A model generated the notes under the pieces. It worked only from the letters and a program-made list of their open reading frames with translations. It had not been told where the DNA came from and did no database searches. From Hyphomonadaceae bacterium (GTDB lineage: Bacteria > Pseudomonadota > Alphaproteobacteria > Caulobacterales > Hyphomonadaceae), in the NCBI GenBank assembly GCA_024743315.1, contig JANSWU010000001.1, forward strand, positions 186,001-250,000: a DNA stretch of 64,000 nucleotides. Reading direction: 5' to 3'. Position numbers and translations under genes: made by a program. Below, one piece after another: positions 54,113-62,876 of this stretch; position 1 is the stretch's first letter, and every line of letters starts with the position of its first letter.

Positions 54113-54580
54113 ATGCCTCGTCTTTTCATCAGCGCCGCATTGCTCGGCCTCGCTGCTGCCTGTTCACCGGCAGACGCGCCAACCCCGCCTGCATCAGAGA
54201 GCGGTCCAGTACTCTCTTATACCGATGCCTTCGTCATGGAACCGATCGGTGGACGTGACTTGACCATGGGCGGTGTCACGCTGAGCGTCGATGGCGGCGA
54301 TGTGACCCTGACCAGCGCTTCGTCGACCAGCATCGAGACCATCGAGCTGCACACGATGGCCATGGTCGATGGCAAGATGCAGATGCGCCAGGTCGAGGGT
54401 TTTGACATTGGCGATGGTGAAACCCTCGAGCTTAAGCGCGGGAGCGACCATTTCATGATGTTCAATGTCGGCGAAGACGTGGTCGGCGGTGAGACCGTGG
54501 ACATCACGCTCAACTTTGATGCGGATGGTGAGCCGATGACGCTTGTGATAGAGGCAGACGTCAGGACCATCGGAGAATAA
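54113..54580 (+). CDS. PCu(A)C copper chaperone, probable lipoprotein
   Basis: A 155-residue periplasmic copper-binding protein. The signal peptide ends at LAAACSPADAP, a weak lipobox. The copper site is complete: the His of ELHTMAMVDG is followed after exactly 10 residues by Met (GKMQM), then after 21 residues by H-F-M, giving the H-x10-M-x21-H-x-M pattern of the family. Such proteins deliver Cu(I) to cytochrome oxidase. The nearby cytochrome b561 and c' genes fit a respiratory setting. It is followed two bases later by a DUF1244 gene. Confidence 0.88.
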   Translation: MPRLFISAALLGLAAACSPADAPTPPASESGPVLSYTDAFVMEPIGGRDLTMGGVTLSVDGGDVTLTSASSTSIETIELHTMAMVDGKMQMRQVEGFDIGDGETLELKRGSDHFMMFNVGEDVVGGETVDITLNFDADGEPMTLVIEADVRTIGE

Positions 54581-54582
54581 GC

Positions 54583-54882
54583 GTGGCTGACCTCACCCCT
54601 GAACAGCAAGACAAACTCGATGCTGCCGCGTTTCGGCGTCTGCTCTCGCATTTGGACAAGCGCAAGGATGTGCAAAATATCGAGCTCATGATCCTCGCGG
54701 ATTTCTGTCGCAATTGTCTTGGCGACTGGTATCGCGAAGCAGCTGAGGCTGACGGAATCGAAATCTCTAAGGATGCCGCGCGCGAACGCGTATACGGCAT
54801 GCCTTACGCTGAGTGGAAAGACAAATATCAGGGCGAGGCCACACCCGAGCAAATGGCGGCCTTCAAAGCCCGTCGCTCCTAG
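54583..54882 (+). CDS. DUF1244 family protein
   Basis: A 99-residue cytoplasmic protein. The text AAFRRLLSHLDKRKDVQNIELMILADFCRNCLGDWYREA and ARERVYGMPYAEWKDKYQGEATPEQMAAFKA matches DUF1244, a highly conserved small family with a known all-helical structure and unknown function. The Cys-x-x-Cys (CRNC) could bind a metal. The start is GTG 54583, two bases after the copper chaperone stop. Confidence 0.9.
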   Translation: MADLTPEQQDKLDAAAFRRLLSHLDKRKDVQNIELMILADFCRNCLGDWYREAAEADGIEISKDAARERVYGMPYAEWKDKYQGEATPEQMAAFKARRS

Positions 54883-54886
54883 ACCG

Positions 54887-55561
54887 CTATCGCCCGAACC
54901 AGATCACGGCACAGGCCGCCATGACGGCGATCGTTAAGGCCACGCTGATCCGGGTAATCGGCGCGGTCATCGACTGCACGCTGTCATCGAAATCATCGCG
55001 CGCTTGAGTTCCCGTGATCATCGCCTCGGTCAGATTGGCCCGTAACAAGACCCAATAGGCGAGGATTGCCAGCACATGCACGCCGTTCAGGATCGCGAGC
55101 ACGTCGAAACTCAGCTCATGCAGGTCGGCCACAGACCGACCGAGTTCAAATGAAATGGTGTGGCCAAACCAGCCAGATGCCAGTCCATTCACATCAATCG
55201 CAAACAGGCCCGTCATCGTTTGCAGGATGAGCAAGCCCAGCAAGGCCAGAACGCTGAGGCCGCCAAGCGGGTTATGTCCAAACGCTTTCTTGTGTTCTCC
55301 TCGACGCAACGCGCTGAGGTACGGCACGATTTGGCCGAGATTGGTGACCAATCGTCCAAGCCGCGCCGTTTTCGGACCGATCATGCCCCAGATCAATCGA
55401 TATGTGAGCAGTCCGACCAAGCCAGCGCCGAGCCATTTGTGCCATGCCATGTAACCTTGCTCAGCCGTCCACCACATCCCGATCACGGCGATAACCAGTG
55501 ACCAGTGGAACACTCTGATGGTCCAGTCCCAGACCTGGACGCGGCCCGTTTCAGCCGACAT
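54887..55561 (-). CDS. Cytochrome b561-type membrane protein
   Basis: A 224-residue diheme b-type cytochrome with four main membrane segments. Heme-ligand histidines appear in WTIRVFHWSLVIAVIGMW, YMAWHKWLGAGLVGLL, SVADLHELSFDVLAILNGVHVLAIL and, less certainly, KAFGHNPLG. It probably passes electrons between quinol and the adjacent c-type cytochrome encoded five bases upstream. The b561 plus c' pairing is common in proteobacteria. A fifth segment ends the protein. It converges on DUF1244. Confidence 0.88.
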   Translation of the reverse strand: MSAETGRVQVWDWTIRVFHWSLVIAVIGMWWTAEQGYMAWHKWLGAGLVGLLTYRLIWGMIGPKTARLGRLVTNLGQIVPYLSALRRGEHKKAFGHNPLGGLSVLALLGLLILQTMTGLFAIDVNGLASGWFGHTISFELGRSVADLHELSFDVLAILNGVHVLAILAYWVLLRANLTEAMITGTQARDDFDDSVQSMTAPITRISVALTIAVMAACAVIWFGR

Positions 55562-55566
55562 GCGCC

Positions 55567-56070
55567 TTAATCGTCGAGACGGAATTTATCGTGGCACGCT
55601 CCGCACGTCGCGCCGGTCGCTTTGACCGCCGCAGCAATCGCTTCAAAATCTCCAGACGCGGTTGTCGTATTAAGCGACGCCAATGCGCCATCGAAATCGG
55701 AGATCTTGGTCGCAAAATCCTCTGGCTCTTCCCAAATCGCGGCCAATGCCTCGGTCTCCACACCGCTCTCAGGACCAGTGCCCTCGGGATACCAATCCGC
55801 CATATTGGCAGACGCCTCGACCATTGTCGCTGCTGCGCCTTGGATGGCAGCAAGATCTGGCGCATCCGTTTTCAACTGATCATTGATCGTCTTGAAGTTG
55901 CGGCCAAGGGTTTTGTAGCCATCCTGACGCGCCTCGATCTGGGCTTTGACCGTCAGGCCATTGGCCAGGACTTCGCTGCCCGCATTCGGATCCGCCGGTT
56001 CCCCACCTCCGCACCCGGCAAGTATCAGTAGCGACAGAATTCCGGCAGCATGGATGGGTGATTTCAACAT
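55567..56070 (-). CDS. Cytochrome c (class II, c'-like) lipoprotein
   Basis: A 167-residue protein with a lipoprotein signal peptide (MLKSPIHAAGILSLLILAGC). Helical sequence follows, and one heme site C-x-x-C-H (TCGACHDKFR) is near the C-terminus, the placement typical of four-helix class II cytochrome c'. The end KFRLDD follows as usual. It starts at ATG 56070 with a GAGGAG ribosome site and is co-transcribed with the b561 gene downstream. Confidence 0.87.
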   Translation of the reverse strand: MLKSPIHAAGILSLLILAGCGGGEPADPNAGSEVLANGLTVKAQIEARQDGYKTLGRNFKTINDQLKTDAPDLAAIQGAAATMVEASANMADWYPEGTGPESGVETEALAAIWEEPEDFATKISDFDGALASLNTTTASGDFEAIAAAVKATGATCGACHDKFRLDD

Positions 56071-56406
56071 GGTGGCTAACTCCTCGTTTCTCACAATGAA
56101 CATACCCGCCGGGCGATAAATTCAAATAGTTCTGAATAAAAAACCTTTGAAACCGGACGACCGCTTATCAATTGAGCAGGCCTTCCAGTCGTTCTGTCTC
56201 AGCTTTTGTCCCGAAAACACAGTCGCTATGTCTCGGTCATTCCGTCTTGATTATCCGGTTTCGACCGGGGTCAAGATTTTCGTTCAAATTCGCTCGATCT
56301 GATTTTCTATATCGAAGTCTATTTACGCTACATCCACATCCGGACGGGGAAAAATGTCCGTGCAAGTCCTAAGATTTGCGCGGAAAGGTGTAGCGAATAT
56401 CGCCGG
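56071..56406. other. Divergent intergenic region, cytochrome c gene / GGDEF-EAL gene
   Basis: This 336-base AT-richer gap lies between two divergent genes and so must hold both promoters. I see no protein gene, RNA structure with a terminator, or strong palindrome in it. Promoter elements cannot be assigned with confidence. Confidence 0.4.
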
Positions 56407-58335
56407 ATGGGTGGGTTTATGGAGAATGATGCGACAATCGACACGACCCCCGACGGGTTCGGATGGATTACACGTTTCATCGATTCAGCGTCCGGCGCAT
56501 CGACAACGCCAGAGGAGGCGCGACGGCGACGGATGCGGATCCTGTTCTTGCTCCTCGCCACAATCACCCCTTTGCTCGTGTTTACCGGCAACACGGAACA
56601 AAGCGTCTTTCATGAAGAACAGATGCTGCTTTGGGCGGGCGTCTTGGTCGGCGCCTCGACGGCGTTTTATGCCGCGTTGAGATTGTTTAAGGCTGAGAGA
56701 ACGATCGGGATTGCCTTCGGTCTCTGGGTTCTCACTGTGATCGCGCATGGCCCACTTTATTATGGCGATCCGGCACAGATTGCCCTCACCACGCTGGTTT
56801 TGATCCCCCTTATCATGGGATCGGTTTCAGGGGCATCCGCTAGTCTCGCAGGGACGATATTGGTTATTCTGACTTATTTCGCTGTGCTCGGCAGTGCCCA
56901 TTATCAACAACACCAAATCACGGATGCGGCGATATCTCTGATCAGCTATTCCATGCTGAGCACTGTCTTGTGCGGAGTGCTCGTGTCGCATTTCCAGCGT
57001 CACACTGAAGCTGAAGCCAAACGTTTGACGGATGATAATGCCAAGGTCCACGCCATTGCGATGACCGACTCGCTGACCCGCTGCGCCAATCGCCGCGCCT
57101 TCCAAATGGCAATGGAACAAATCTCCGAAAACGCTGACAGCAAAGTTCATCCGGCTCTGTTCATAATGGACCTGGATCGCTTCAAGCAGATCAATGATAC
57201 GTTTGGTCATAGTGTTGGTGACGAAGTTTTGCGCACGTTTGCCGAACGGTTGCGCAATGTGGTTGCCGAGAGCGGCCGTGTCTTCCGGCTTGGCGGCGAT
57301 GAATTTGCCATCCTATTCTTTGACGAACCGTCTCAATCTGCGCTTGAGGACCTGGCGGTTCAAATCCGCGCTTTGAGCGAAGCTGCCATCGCGACGCAAG
57401 CCGGCGATGTCGATTTTGACGTCTCAATTGGGATTGCACTTTCCGATGGCTCAGAAGCGTCGAACAGCCAGCTTTATCGCCAGGCCGATAATGCCGCTTT
57501 CGCGGCCAAAAAGCTCGCCGGATCCGCTCACTTGGTGTTCAACAATCAGATCGATGGCCAGATCACGCGCCAATATGAGGTGGAAGAATGCCTCAAAGTC
57601 GCGATCGCCAAGCGCAGCATTGGGATTGCCTTCCAACCCCAATATGACCTTCGAAACGGGGCCATTGTCGCCTATGAAGCTCTGGCGCGCTGGAAAGACC
57701 CCTTGCTCGGCAAAGTCTCGCCCGCCGAATTCATTCAAATTGCCGAAAAGACGCGTCTGATCGAAGTGCTGGATCAACAAATCATCTCCACCGCCTTACG
57801 CAACGCTTCGAAATGGTTGGGGCGTCAACAACGTGTGTCGATCAACGTCTCAGCGCGTTCGCTCCGGATGACCGATTTTGCCGCCTATGTGCTGAAACAT
57901 GTTCGCCGAGCGCAACTCGATCCGTCCCAGGTTGAAATCGAGATTACCGAAACCGCGCTGATTGAGAATTGGGATGCGGCCAAACACACGGTTGATTGTT
58001 TGCGCCGGGATGGAATCCGGATCGTCCTCGATGATTTTGGCATCGGATATTCATCACTGTCTTATCTGGCTGAATTCCCGGTTCAAAAACTGAAATTCGA
58101 TCGCTCCTTCCTGCTCAAAGCCTGCGAGAGTTCGAACTCATTGATTATGCGATCAATCATCAATCTCGCCAAAGAGATGCAGGTCGAGATGGTCGCGGAA
58201 GGCATTGAAACGCGCGAACAGCTCAATCTGTTGCGTCAATTGAAATGCCAACAGGGGCAAGGCTACCTGCTCGGCCGCCCGATTCCGGCTGTGAATATGG
58301 ACAAATTCGTTAAAAGCCGAAGAATGGTGGCTTAA
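56407..58335 (+). CDS. Membrane GGDEF-EAL cyclic-di-GMP enzyme
   Basis: A protein of up to 642 residues. Residues about 40-200 hold six or so membrane segments (MRILFLLLATITPLLVF onward). The GGDEF domain (about 215-375) has FRLGGDEFAILF at about 297 and no RxxD site. The EAL domain (about 390-635) has IVAYEALARWKDP, SINVSARSLR, EITETALI, IVLDDFGIGYSSL, KFDRSFLL and MVAEGIE, so the catalytic Glu, Asn, Asp-Asp, Lys and Glu residues are present. Both activities are plausible. ATG 56419 (MENDATID) is an alternative start with GGGTGGG before it. Confidence 0.9.
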   Translation: MGGFMENDATIDTTPDGFGWITRFIDSASGASTTPEEARRRRMRILFLLLATITPLLVFTGNTEQSVFHEEQMLLWAGVLVGASTAFYAALRLFKAERTIGIAFGLWVLTVIAHGPLYYGDPAQIALTTLVLIPLIMGSVSGASASLAGTILVILTYFAVLGSAHYQQHQITDAAISLISYSMLSTVLCGVLVSHFQRHTEAEAKRLTDDNAKVHAIAMTDSLTRCANRRAFQMAMEQISENADSKVHPALFIMDLDRFKQINDTFGHSVGDEVLRTFAERLRNVVAESGRVFRLGGDEFAILFFDEPSQSALEDLAVQIRALSEAAIATQAGDVDFDVSIGIALSDGSEASNSQLYRQADNAAFAAKKLAGSAHLVFNNQIDGQITRQYEVEECLKVAIAKRSIGIAFQPQYDLRNGAIVAYEALARWKDPLLGKVSPAEFIQIAEKTRLIEVLDQQIISTALRNASKWLGRQQRVSINVSARSLRMTDFAAYVLKHVRRAQLDPSQVEIEITETALIENWDAAKHTVDCLRRDGIRIVLDDFGIGYSSLSYLAEFPVQKLKFDRSFLLKACESSNSLIMRSIINLAKEMQVEMVAEGIETREQLNLLRQLKCQQGQGYLLGRPIPAVNMDKFVKSRRMVA

Positions 58336-58420
58336 CGCCGGACTGAACCATCCCCGTGTCCCGACACTTTTCATATCGGAACGCCCTTAAATCACAGCCT
58401 TGTCATCCCCATCTATGCGA

Positions 58421-58446
58421 AATCGCGATAGGGACTATTCGCGATT
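58421..58446. promoter_or_regulatory. Inverted repeat in the rpoH upstream region
   Basis: AATCGCGA (58421-58428) and TCGCGATT (58439-58446) are perfect arms around ten bases, 111 bases before rpoH. It could be a regulator site or a leader hairpin. It is not the CIRCE sequence. The regulator is unknown. Confidence 0.35.
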
Positions 58447-58556
58447 GAGGGAAAGACGCCGCCGATGATCGGGGCTATGACCCTCGCCAACGATAGAACC
58501 GAAACGGACGCCTAAACGTATAGGGTCGCGTGACGGGGACATAAGGAGGACCAGTG

Positions 58557-59456
58557 ATGGCCAACACACCAAGCTCGAGCCGTGCGCTCACGCTAAGCCC
58601 GGAACAGGGTCTTAGCCGCTACCTCTCAGAAATTCGAAAATTCCCAATGCTCAGCAAGGATGAGGAATTCATGCTCGCCAAACGCTGGCGCGAACATGAA
58701 GATCCAGACGCCGCTGAAAAGATGGTGACCTCGCACCTGCGCCTGGTCGCCAAGATTGCCATGGGCTATCGCGGTTATGGCTTGCCAATGGCGGAGGTCA
58801 TCTCCGAAGGCAATGTCGGCCTGATGCAATCAGTGAAGAAGTTTGATCCCGATAAAGGCTTCCGGCTCGCCACTTATGCCATGTGGTGGATCCGCGCCAG
58901 CATTCAGGAATATATCCTGCGCAGCTGGAGCCTGGTCAAACTCGGCACCACGGCGGCGCAGAAGAAGCTCTTCTTCAATCTCCGCCGGATGAAAGGCGAG
59001 ATTGATGCGCTCGACAATGCGCAGCTCAAGCCCGATCAGGTCAAGCAGATCGCCGAGAAGCTCAATGTCTCGGAAAAAGACGTGATCTCGATGAATGGCC
59101 GGATGAGTGGCTCTGACGCCTCGCTCAACGCGCCGATGGGCGCCGAAGGCGACATGGAATGGATGGACTGGCTTGAAGATGAAGAGCCAAACCAGGCCGA
59201 AGAATTTGCCCGCACGCAAGAATTCGACGCCCGTATGGAGCTCCTGCAAACCGCCATGGCCGATCTGTCAGAGCGCGAGCAGCACATCCTGCAGGAACGC
59301 CGCCTGACGGACGAGCCGAAGACACTCGAAGAGCTGTCTGAGGTCTATAATGTCAGCCGCGAACGAATCCGCCAGATTGAGGTCCGGGCGTTCGAGAAGC
59401 TGCAAAAGGCGATGCAGAAAATGGCCAAGGAGCAAGGGCTTCCGATGGGGGTCTAA
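58557..59456 (+). CDS. rpoH: Heat-shock sigma factor RpoH (sigma-32)
   Basis: A 299-residue alternative sigma factor. Region 2 has SHLRLVAKIAMGYRGYGLPMAEVISEGNVGLMQ, then FRLATYAMWWIRASIQEYIL. The RpoH box, unique to sigma-32, is TAAQKKLFFNLRRMKGEID. Region 4 ends [23 protein letters not shown] 58557 is used, with AAGGAGG nine bases upstream; a GTG one codon earlier is possible. The SPOUT methyltransferase gene follows two bases after the stop. Confidence 0.96.
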   Translation: MANTPSSSRALTLSPEQGLSRYLSEIRKFPMLSKDEEFMLAKRWREHEDPDAAEKMVTSHLRLVAKIAMGYRGYGLPMAEVISEGNVGLMQSVKKFDPDKGFRLATYAMWWIRASIQEYILRSWSLVKLGTTAAQKKLFFNLRRMKGEIDALDNAQLKPDQVKQIAEKLNVSEKDVISMNGRMSGSDASLNAPMGAEGDMEWMDWLEDEEPNQAEEFARTQEFDARMELLQTAMADLSEREQHILQERRLTDEPKTLEELSEVYNVSRERIRQIEVRAFEKLQKAMQKMAKEQGLPMGV

Positions 59457-59458
59457 GC

Positions 59459-60262
59459 TTGAGCGCGCTCAATACGATTTCAATTACCGATAGGGGCGAT
59501 CCACGGATCGCCCCTTTTGTCAGCATCCGGGAGCGCGACCTGACCGGTGGGACGGATGGCCTGTTCATTGTCGAAGGCAAAGTGCCGCTTTCAATTCTGC
59601 TGACGCGCTCGCGATTCGACCTGCATAGCCTGTTTCTGTGTGAGACCCGGCTCACGCCGCTCGCAGATCTTCTCCAGCAAGTGTCACCTGAGGTTCCAAT
59701 CTACACGGCCCCTCAGAGCCTGATGGATGAGATTGCAGGCTTCCCGATCCATCGCGGCGTGCTCGCCTGCGCCCGCAAAGGTGCCGATCTGGGTCTTGAT
59801 TCACTCTTCGCGAGCCAGCGATTATTGGTGCTCAATCAGATTTCCAATCATGACAATGTCGGCGCAGCGTTTAGAAACGCGGCAGCGTTCGGCGCCGATG
59901 GGGTCATCCTTGATGCTGGCTCGTGTGATCCGCTCTATCGCAAGGCCATTCGCGTTTCCTCAGGCAGCAGCCTGTGGCTGCCTTATCACCGTGGCGACAC
60001 CGGCGCTGAGCATATCAGTGCTTTGAAACAAGCCGGGTTCGATGTCTGGGCCATGACGCCGCGCGCTGGGGCCGCGTCCCTTCACACACTCAAGCCGCCG
60101 CCCAAGCTCGCCATCCTGCTCGGCGCCGAAGGCCCTGGCCTGCCGCAAGCCTTGATCGGCGCGGCAAAACCTGTGCGGATCCCAATGCGTCCAGGCTTTG
60201 ACAGCGTTAATGTTGCGACGGCTGGCGCAATCGCTCTGGCGCATGTATTTAACTCAGGTTGA
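59459..60262 (+). CDS. SPOUT-family (TrmH/SpoU) RNA 2'-O-methyltransferase
   Basis: A 267-residue protein. An N-terminal substrate-binding part (DGLFIVEGKVPLSILL) precedes the knotted SPOUT domain. Motif 1 is in NHDNVGAAFRNAAAFGADGV, motif 2 in LAILLGAEGPGLPQ and motif 3 in IPMRPGFDSVNVATAGAIALAH. It methylates the 2'-hydroxyl of a ribose in tRNA or rRNA; which RNA cannot be told from sequence. The start is TTG 59459, two bases after rpoH, with GGGG as a weak ribosome site, so it is probably co-transcribed with rpoH. Confidence 0.85.
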   Translation: MSALNTISITDRGDPRIAPFVSIRERDLTGGTDGLFIVEGKVPLSILLTRSRFDLHSLFLCETRLTPLADLLQQVSPEVPIYTAPQSLMDEIAGFPIHRGVLACARKGADLGLDSLFASQRLLVLNQISNHDNVGAAFRNAAAFGADGVILDAGSCDPLYRKAIRVSSGSSLWLPYHRGDTGAEHISALKQAGFDVWAMTPRAGAASLHTLKPPPKLAILLGAEGPGLPQALIGAAKPVRIPMRPGFDSVNVATAGAIALAHVFNSG

Positions 60263-60292
60263 AGACCAAGCCAGATCTCGGTGGGAGACCAA

Positions 60293-61309
60293 ATGCGCTT
60301 TATCGTCACCGGGGGCTATGGATTCATCGGTTCAGCGGTCGTCCGCCAACTGGTCGCGGAAGGACACGAAGTCTTCAATCTCGACAAAAAGACTTATGCC
60401 GCCAATCCAGCAGCAATTGCTGGCTGCGGCGCGCAGAATGTCCATGCCTGTATCACCGATCGCCCGGCGGTGGCGGCTTTGTTCAAGGCCGCCCGCCCGG
60501 ATGCGGTGATCCACCTCGCCGCTGAAACCCATGTCGATCGCTCCATCGATGGGCCGAGTGCGTTTATGAAAACCAATGTCGACGGCACGTTCAGTCTGCT
60601 CGAAGCAGCGCTGGCATGGTGGCAGCAAAGCGGCAAGGCAGAGACGTTTCGCTTCGTACATGTGTCGACGGACGAAGTGTTTGGCGACCTTGGGCCCGAT
60701 GATCCGGTTTTCAATGAACACACCGCCTATGCGCCTTCCTCCCCCTATTCCGCGAGCAAAGCGGCAAGTGACCATCTGGTTCGGGCCTGGCAGCGAACCT
60801 ATGGCCTGCCCGCTATTGTGACCAATTGCACCAATAATTACGGCCCCTGGCAGAATGCGGAAAAGCTGATCCCGACCGTCATTCGCAAAGCGGTCCTCGG
60901 CGCGCCAATCCCGATCTATGGTGACGGGCTGAATGTGCGTGACTGGCTATATGTCGAGGATCATGCCCGCGGCCTGATTGAAGCCAGGAACGCCGAGCCT
61001 GGCGCGACCCTCTTATTTGGCGCACGCGCCGAGCGCACCAATCTTGATCTGGTTAAGACGATTTGTGCCCTGCTGGATGAATTGCGCCCGAAATCCGGTA
61101 CCTATTCTGATCAAATAGACTTCGTTACCGATCGCAAAGGTCATGATCGCCGCTATGGCGTCGACCCTTCCAGCGCCGAGCGCCTGATCGGTTGGACTCC
61201 CGATCGAGACCTGGATGCGGGATTGCGCGAAACAGTCCGCTGGTACCTCGAAAATCTTGATCAGAACTTGGTCGATTCCGATGACCGCCTGGGCCTCGCG
61301 AGATCATAA
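60293..61309 (+). CDS. rfbB: dTDP-glucose 4,6-dehydratase
   Basis: A 338-residue extended short-chain dehydrogenase. NAD binding is FIVTGGYGFIGSAVVRQL. The catalytic Asp-Glu pair is in HVSTDEVFGDLGPDD and the Y-x-x-x-K is in SPYSASKAASDHLVRA. NCTNNYGPWQNAEKLIPTVI and RDWLYVEDHARGL complete the RmlB signature. It makes dTDP-4-keto-6-deoxyglucose for rhamnose and related sugars. No other rml genes are in the window. ATG 60293 has GGGAG before it. Confidence 0.92.
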   Translation: MRFIVTGGYGFIGSAVVRQLVAEGHEVFNLDKKTYAANPAAIAGCGAQNVHACITDRPAVAALFKAARPDAVIHLAAETHVDRSIDGPSAFMKTNVDGTFSLLEAALAWWQQSGKAETFRFVHVSTDEVFGDLGPDDPVFNEHTAYAPSSPYSASKAASDHLVRAWQRTYGLPAIVTNCTNNYGPWQNAEKLIPTVIRKAVLGAPIPIYGDGLNVRDWLYVEDHARGLIEARNAEPGATLLFGARAERTNLDLVKTICALLDELRPKSGTYSDQIDFVTDRKGHDRRYGVDPSSAERLIGWTPDRDLDAGLRETVRWYLENLDQNLVDSDDRLGLARS

Positions 61310-61313
61310 GCGC

Positions 61314-62273
61314 CTATTCTGCAGCCTGCGCGTTGGAGCCGCTTGATAAACGCCGGATGGTTGCAGCCACATCATCACCGAATGCATGATGCGGCATGTG
61401 CCCGCCATCAGCGAGTTTCACCAATTCGAGGCTTTCAACCTGGTGTTTCAGTTTCCCAACATGGAGGGGCGGGCTGATCACTGTATCCAGCGCTCCAGAG
61501 AATACGACTGTCGGAACCTCGATCTCCGTATAGCGCTCCTGTTGTGCGCCGAGCTCTTCGCGGAGCGCGTTCACGTCCTTGGCATTGGCGGCAAAATTGG
61601 ACGGTCGGAATAACAGGCCAATGGCCGAGTTCTCAAAATACCCTTCGGGCGCAGGTTTTGGCGAGAACACGTTGGTGACGCCATTGCGCACCTGACTTGG
61701 TCCAACAATGGGAACCAGATGTGTGAAGACCGGCCCAATGACCGGATGACCGGCATATTTGTTGTACCAGGCTTCGCCGCCGCCGCCCCAATCATGGCTG
61801 ACCGGGGCTAATAACACCAAACCCTCGACCAGCTCCGGATGATCAAGGGCGAGACGAAGGGAGACCGCGCCGCCGAAACTGTGTCCCACGACAACAGCTT
61901 TCTCTCCGGGGGCCAAAGCGCGGAGCGCCCCAGCAGCCTGTTCTGCTTGGACTTTCAGAGTTTCCGCATCCTGCGGCCGTTCGGAGTGACCGTGTCCTGG
62001 CCGATCGACCATGAGCACGCGGTGGGTCTGCGCCAGGCGCGGCGCCAGCGTCCAGCTATATTCGCGCGCATTTGCCGAGGCGCCGTGGATCATCAACACC
62101 ACCGGGCCGGATTCTCCTTCGCGCAGGACGTGCACGTCCGCGCCGTTCACGGTGACGAATTCACCCTCGGCTGGATGCGTTTCATTGATCCGGGCGGCAT
62201 AGGCCGAGCTGTTCACCCACACCGCCGCGCCGCCGAGGACCAGCACAATTACAATAATTGTCAGCATTCTCAC
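61314..62273 (-). CDS. Alpha/beta hydrolase, membrane- or periplasm-targeted
   Basis: A 319-residue protein with an N-terminal membrane/signal segment (MLTIIVIVLVLGGAAVWV). The fold is clear: VVLMIHGASANAREYSW oxyanion region, nucleophile Ser in VVVGHSFGGAVSLRL, Asp in VFSGALDTVISP and His in LADGGHMPHHAF. The substrate is unknown. A GTG start (62273) overlaps the upstream TPR gene by GTGA; ATG 62267 is equally possible. The two genes form a coupled pair. Confidence 0.85.
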   Translation of the reverse strand: MRMLTIIVIVLVLGGAAVWVNSSAYAARINETHPAEGEFVTVNGADVHVLREGESGPVVLMIHGASANAREYSWTLAPRLAQTHRVLMVDRPGHGHSERPQDAETLKVQAEQAAGALRALAPGEKAVVVGHSFGGAVSLRLALDHPELVEGLVLLAPVSHDWGGGGEAWYNKYAGHPVIGPVFTHLVPIVGPSQVRNGVTNVFSPKPAPEGYFENSAIGLLFRPSNFAANAKDVNALREELGAQQERYTEIEVPTVVFSGALDTVISPPLHVGKLKHQVESLELVKLADGGHMPHHAFGDDVAATIRRLSSGSNAQAAE

Positions 62274-62800
62274 ACCGGCCGGCCTTCCTGTTCACGCCGG
62301 ATTCGATTTATGCCGCGCTGGGCGGAAGGAAAGAGTGGGTAAATTTCGAGCGCTTTTTCATACGCCGCGACCGCTTCGTCTTTGGACCCCAGACCTTCTA
62401 ATACCGCGCCGAGGCCGCCCCAGGCCCCAAAATGGCGGGGCTCAAGGCGCAAGGCCTCATTCACATCACGCAGTGCTTCGCTGTAATTCTCCTGCGCCAG
62501 AAATACGGTCGCGCGGCGATTCCAGGCTTCAGCATATTCAGGCTGGATGGCGATCACCCGGTCATAAAGCGCGCGCGCATGATCAAGCTCGCCGAAGGCC
62601 TGAGCTTGTACGGCGCGTTCCATAACGAGATCCGCGGCATCCGAACCACTTTCCATCCAGGATGCCCAGATATCCAGCGCCACATCATTGGCTTCCGATT
62701 CCGATGGCGCGTTTTTCAGCTCATCGAACATCTCATCAGACGGCCCGAAATCCGGGTTGCTGATCAGCAAAAGTCCTGAAAATGCGAGCGCTTTGAACAT
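62270..62800 (-). CDS. Secreted TPR-repeat protein
   Basis: A 176-residue protein with a short hydrophobic N-terminus (MFKALAFSGLLLIS), probably a signal sequence, and three TPR units: AFGELDHARALYDRVIAIQPEYAEAW, NYSEALRDVNEALRLEPRHFGAW and SKDEAVAAYEKALEIYPLFPSA. TPRs mediate protein contacts, so it may partner the coupled alpha/beta hydrolase. Function is unassigned. Confidence 0.8.
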   Translation of the reverse strand: MFKALAFSGLLLISNPDFGPSDEMFDELKNAPSESEANDVALDIWASWMESGSDAADLVMERAVQAQAFGELDHARALYDRVIAIQPEYAEAWNRRATVFLAQENYSEALRDVNEALRLEPRHFGAWGGLGAVLEGLGSKDEAVAAYEKALEIYPLFPSAQRGINRIRREQEGRPV

Positions 62801-62876
62801 GGCTTAGAGTATGGGGCGTGGAAGGGTGAGTGCCAAGAAAAATACCTGTGACCAACTGTATCTGCGCCAAATGGGG

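Noticed and set aside
58381-58420. Sigma-32 type promoter before rpoH (CTTG and CCCCAT elements)
   Set aside because: The two elements are only a few bases apart, far from the spacing needed for a sigma-32 promoter.
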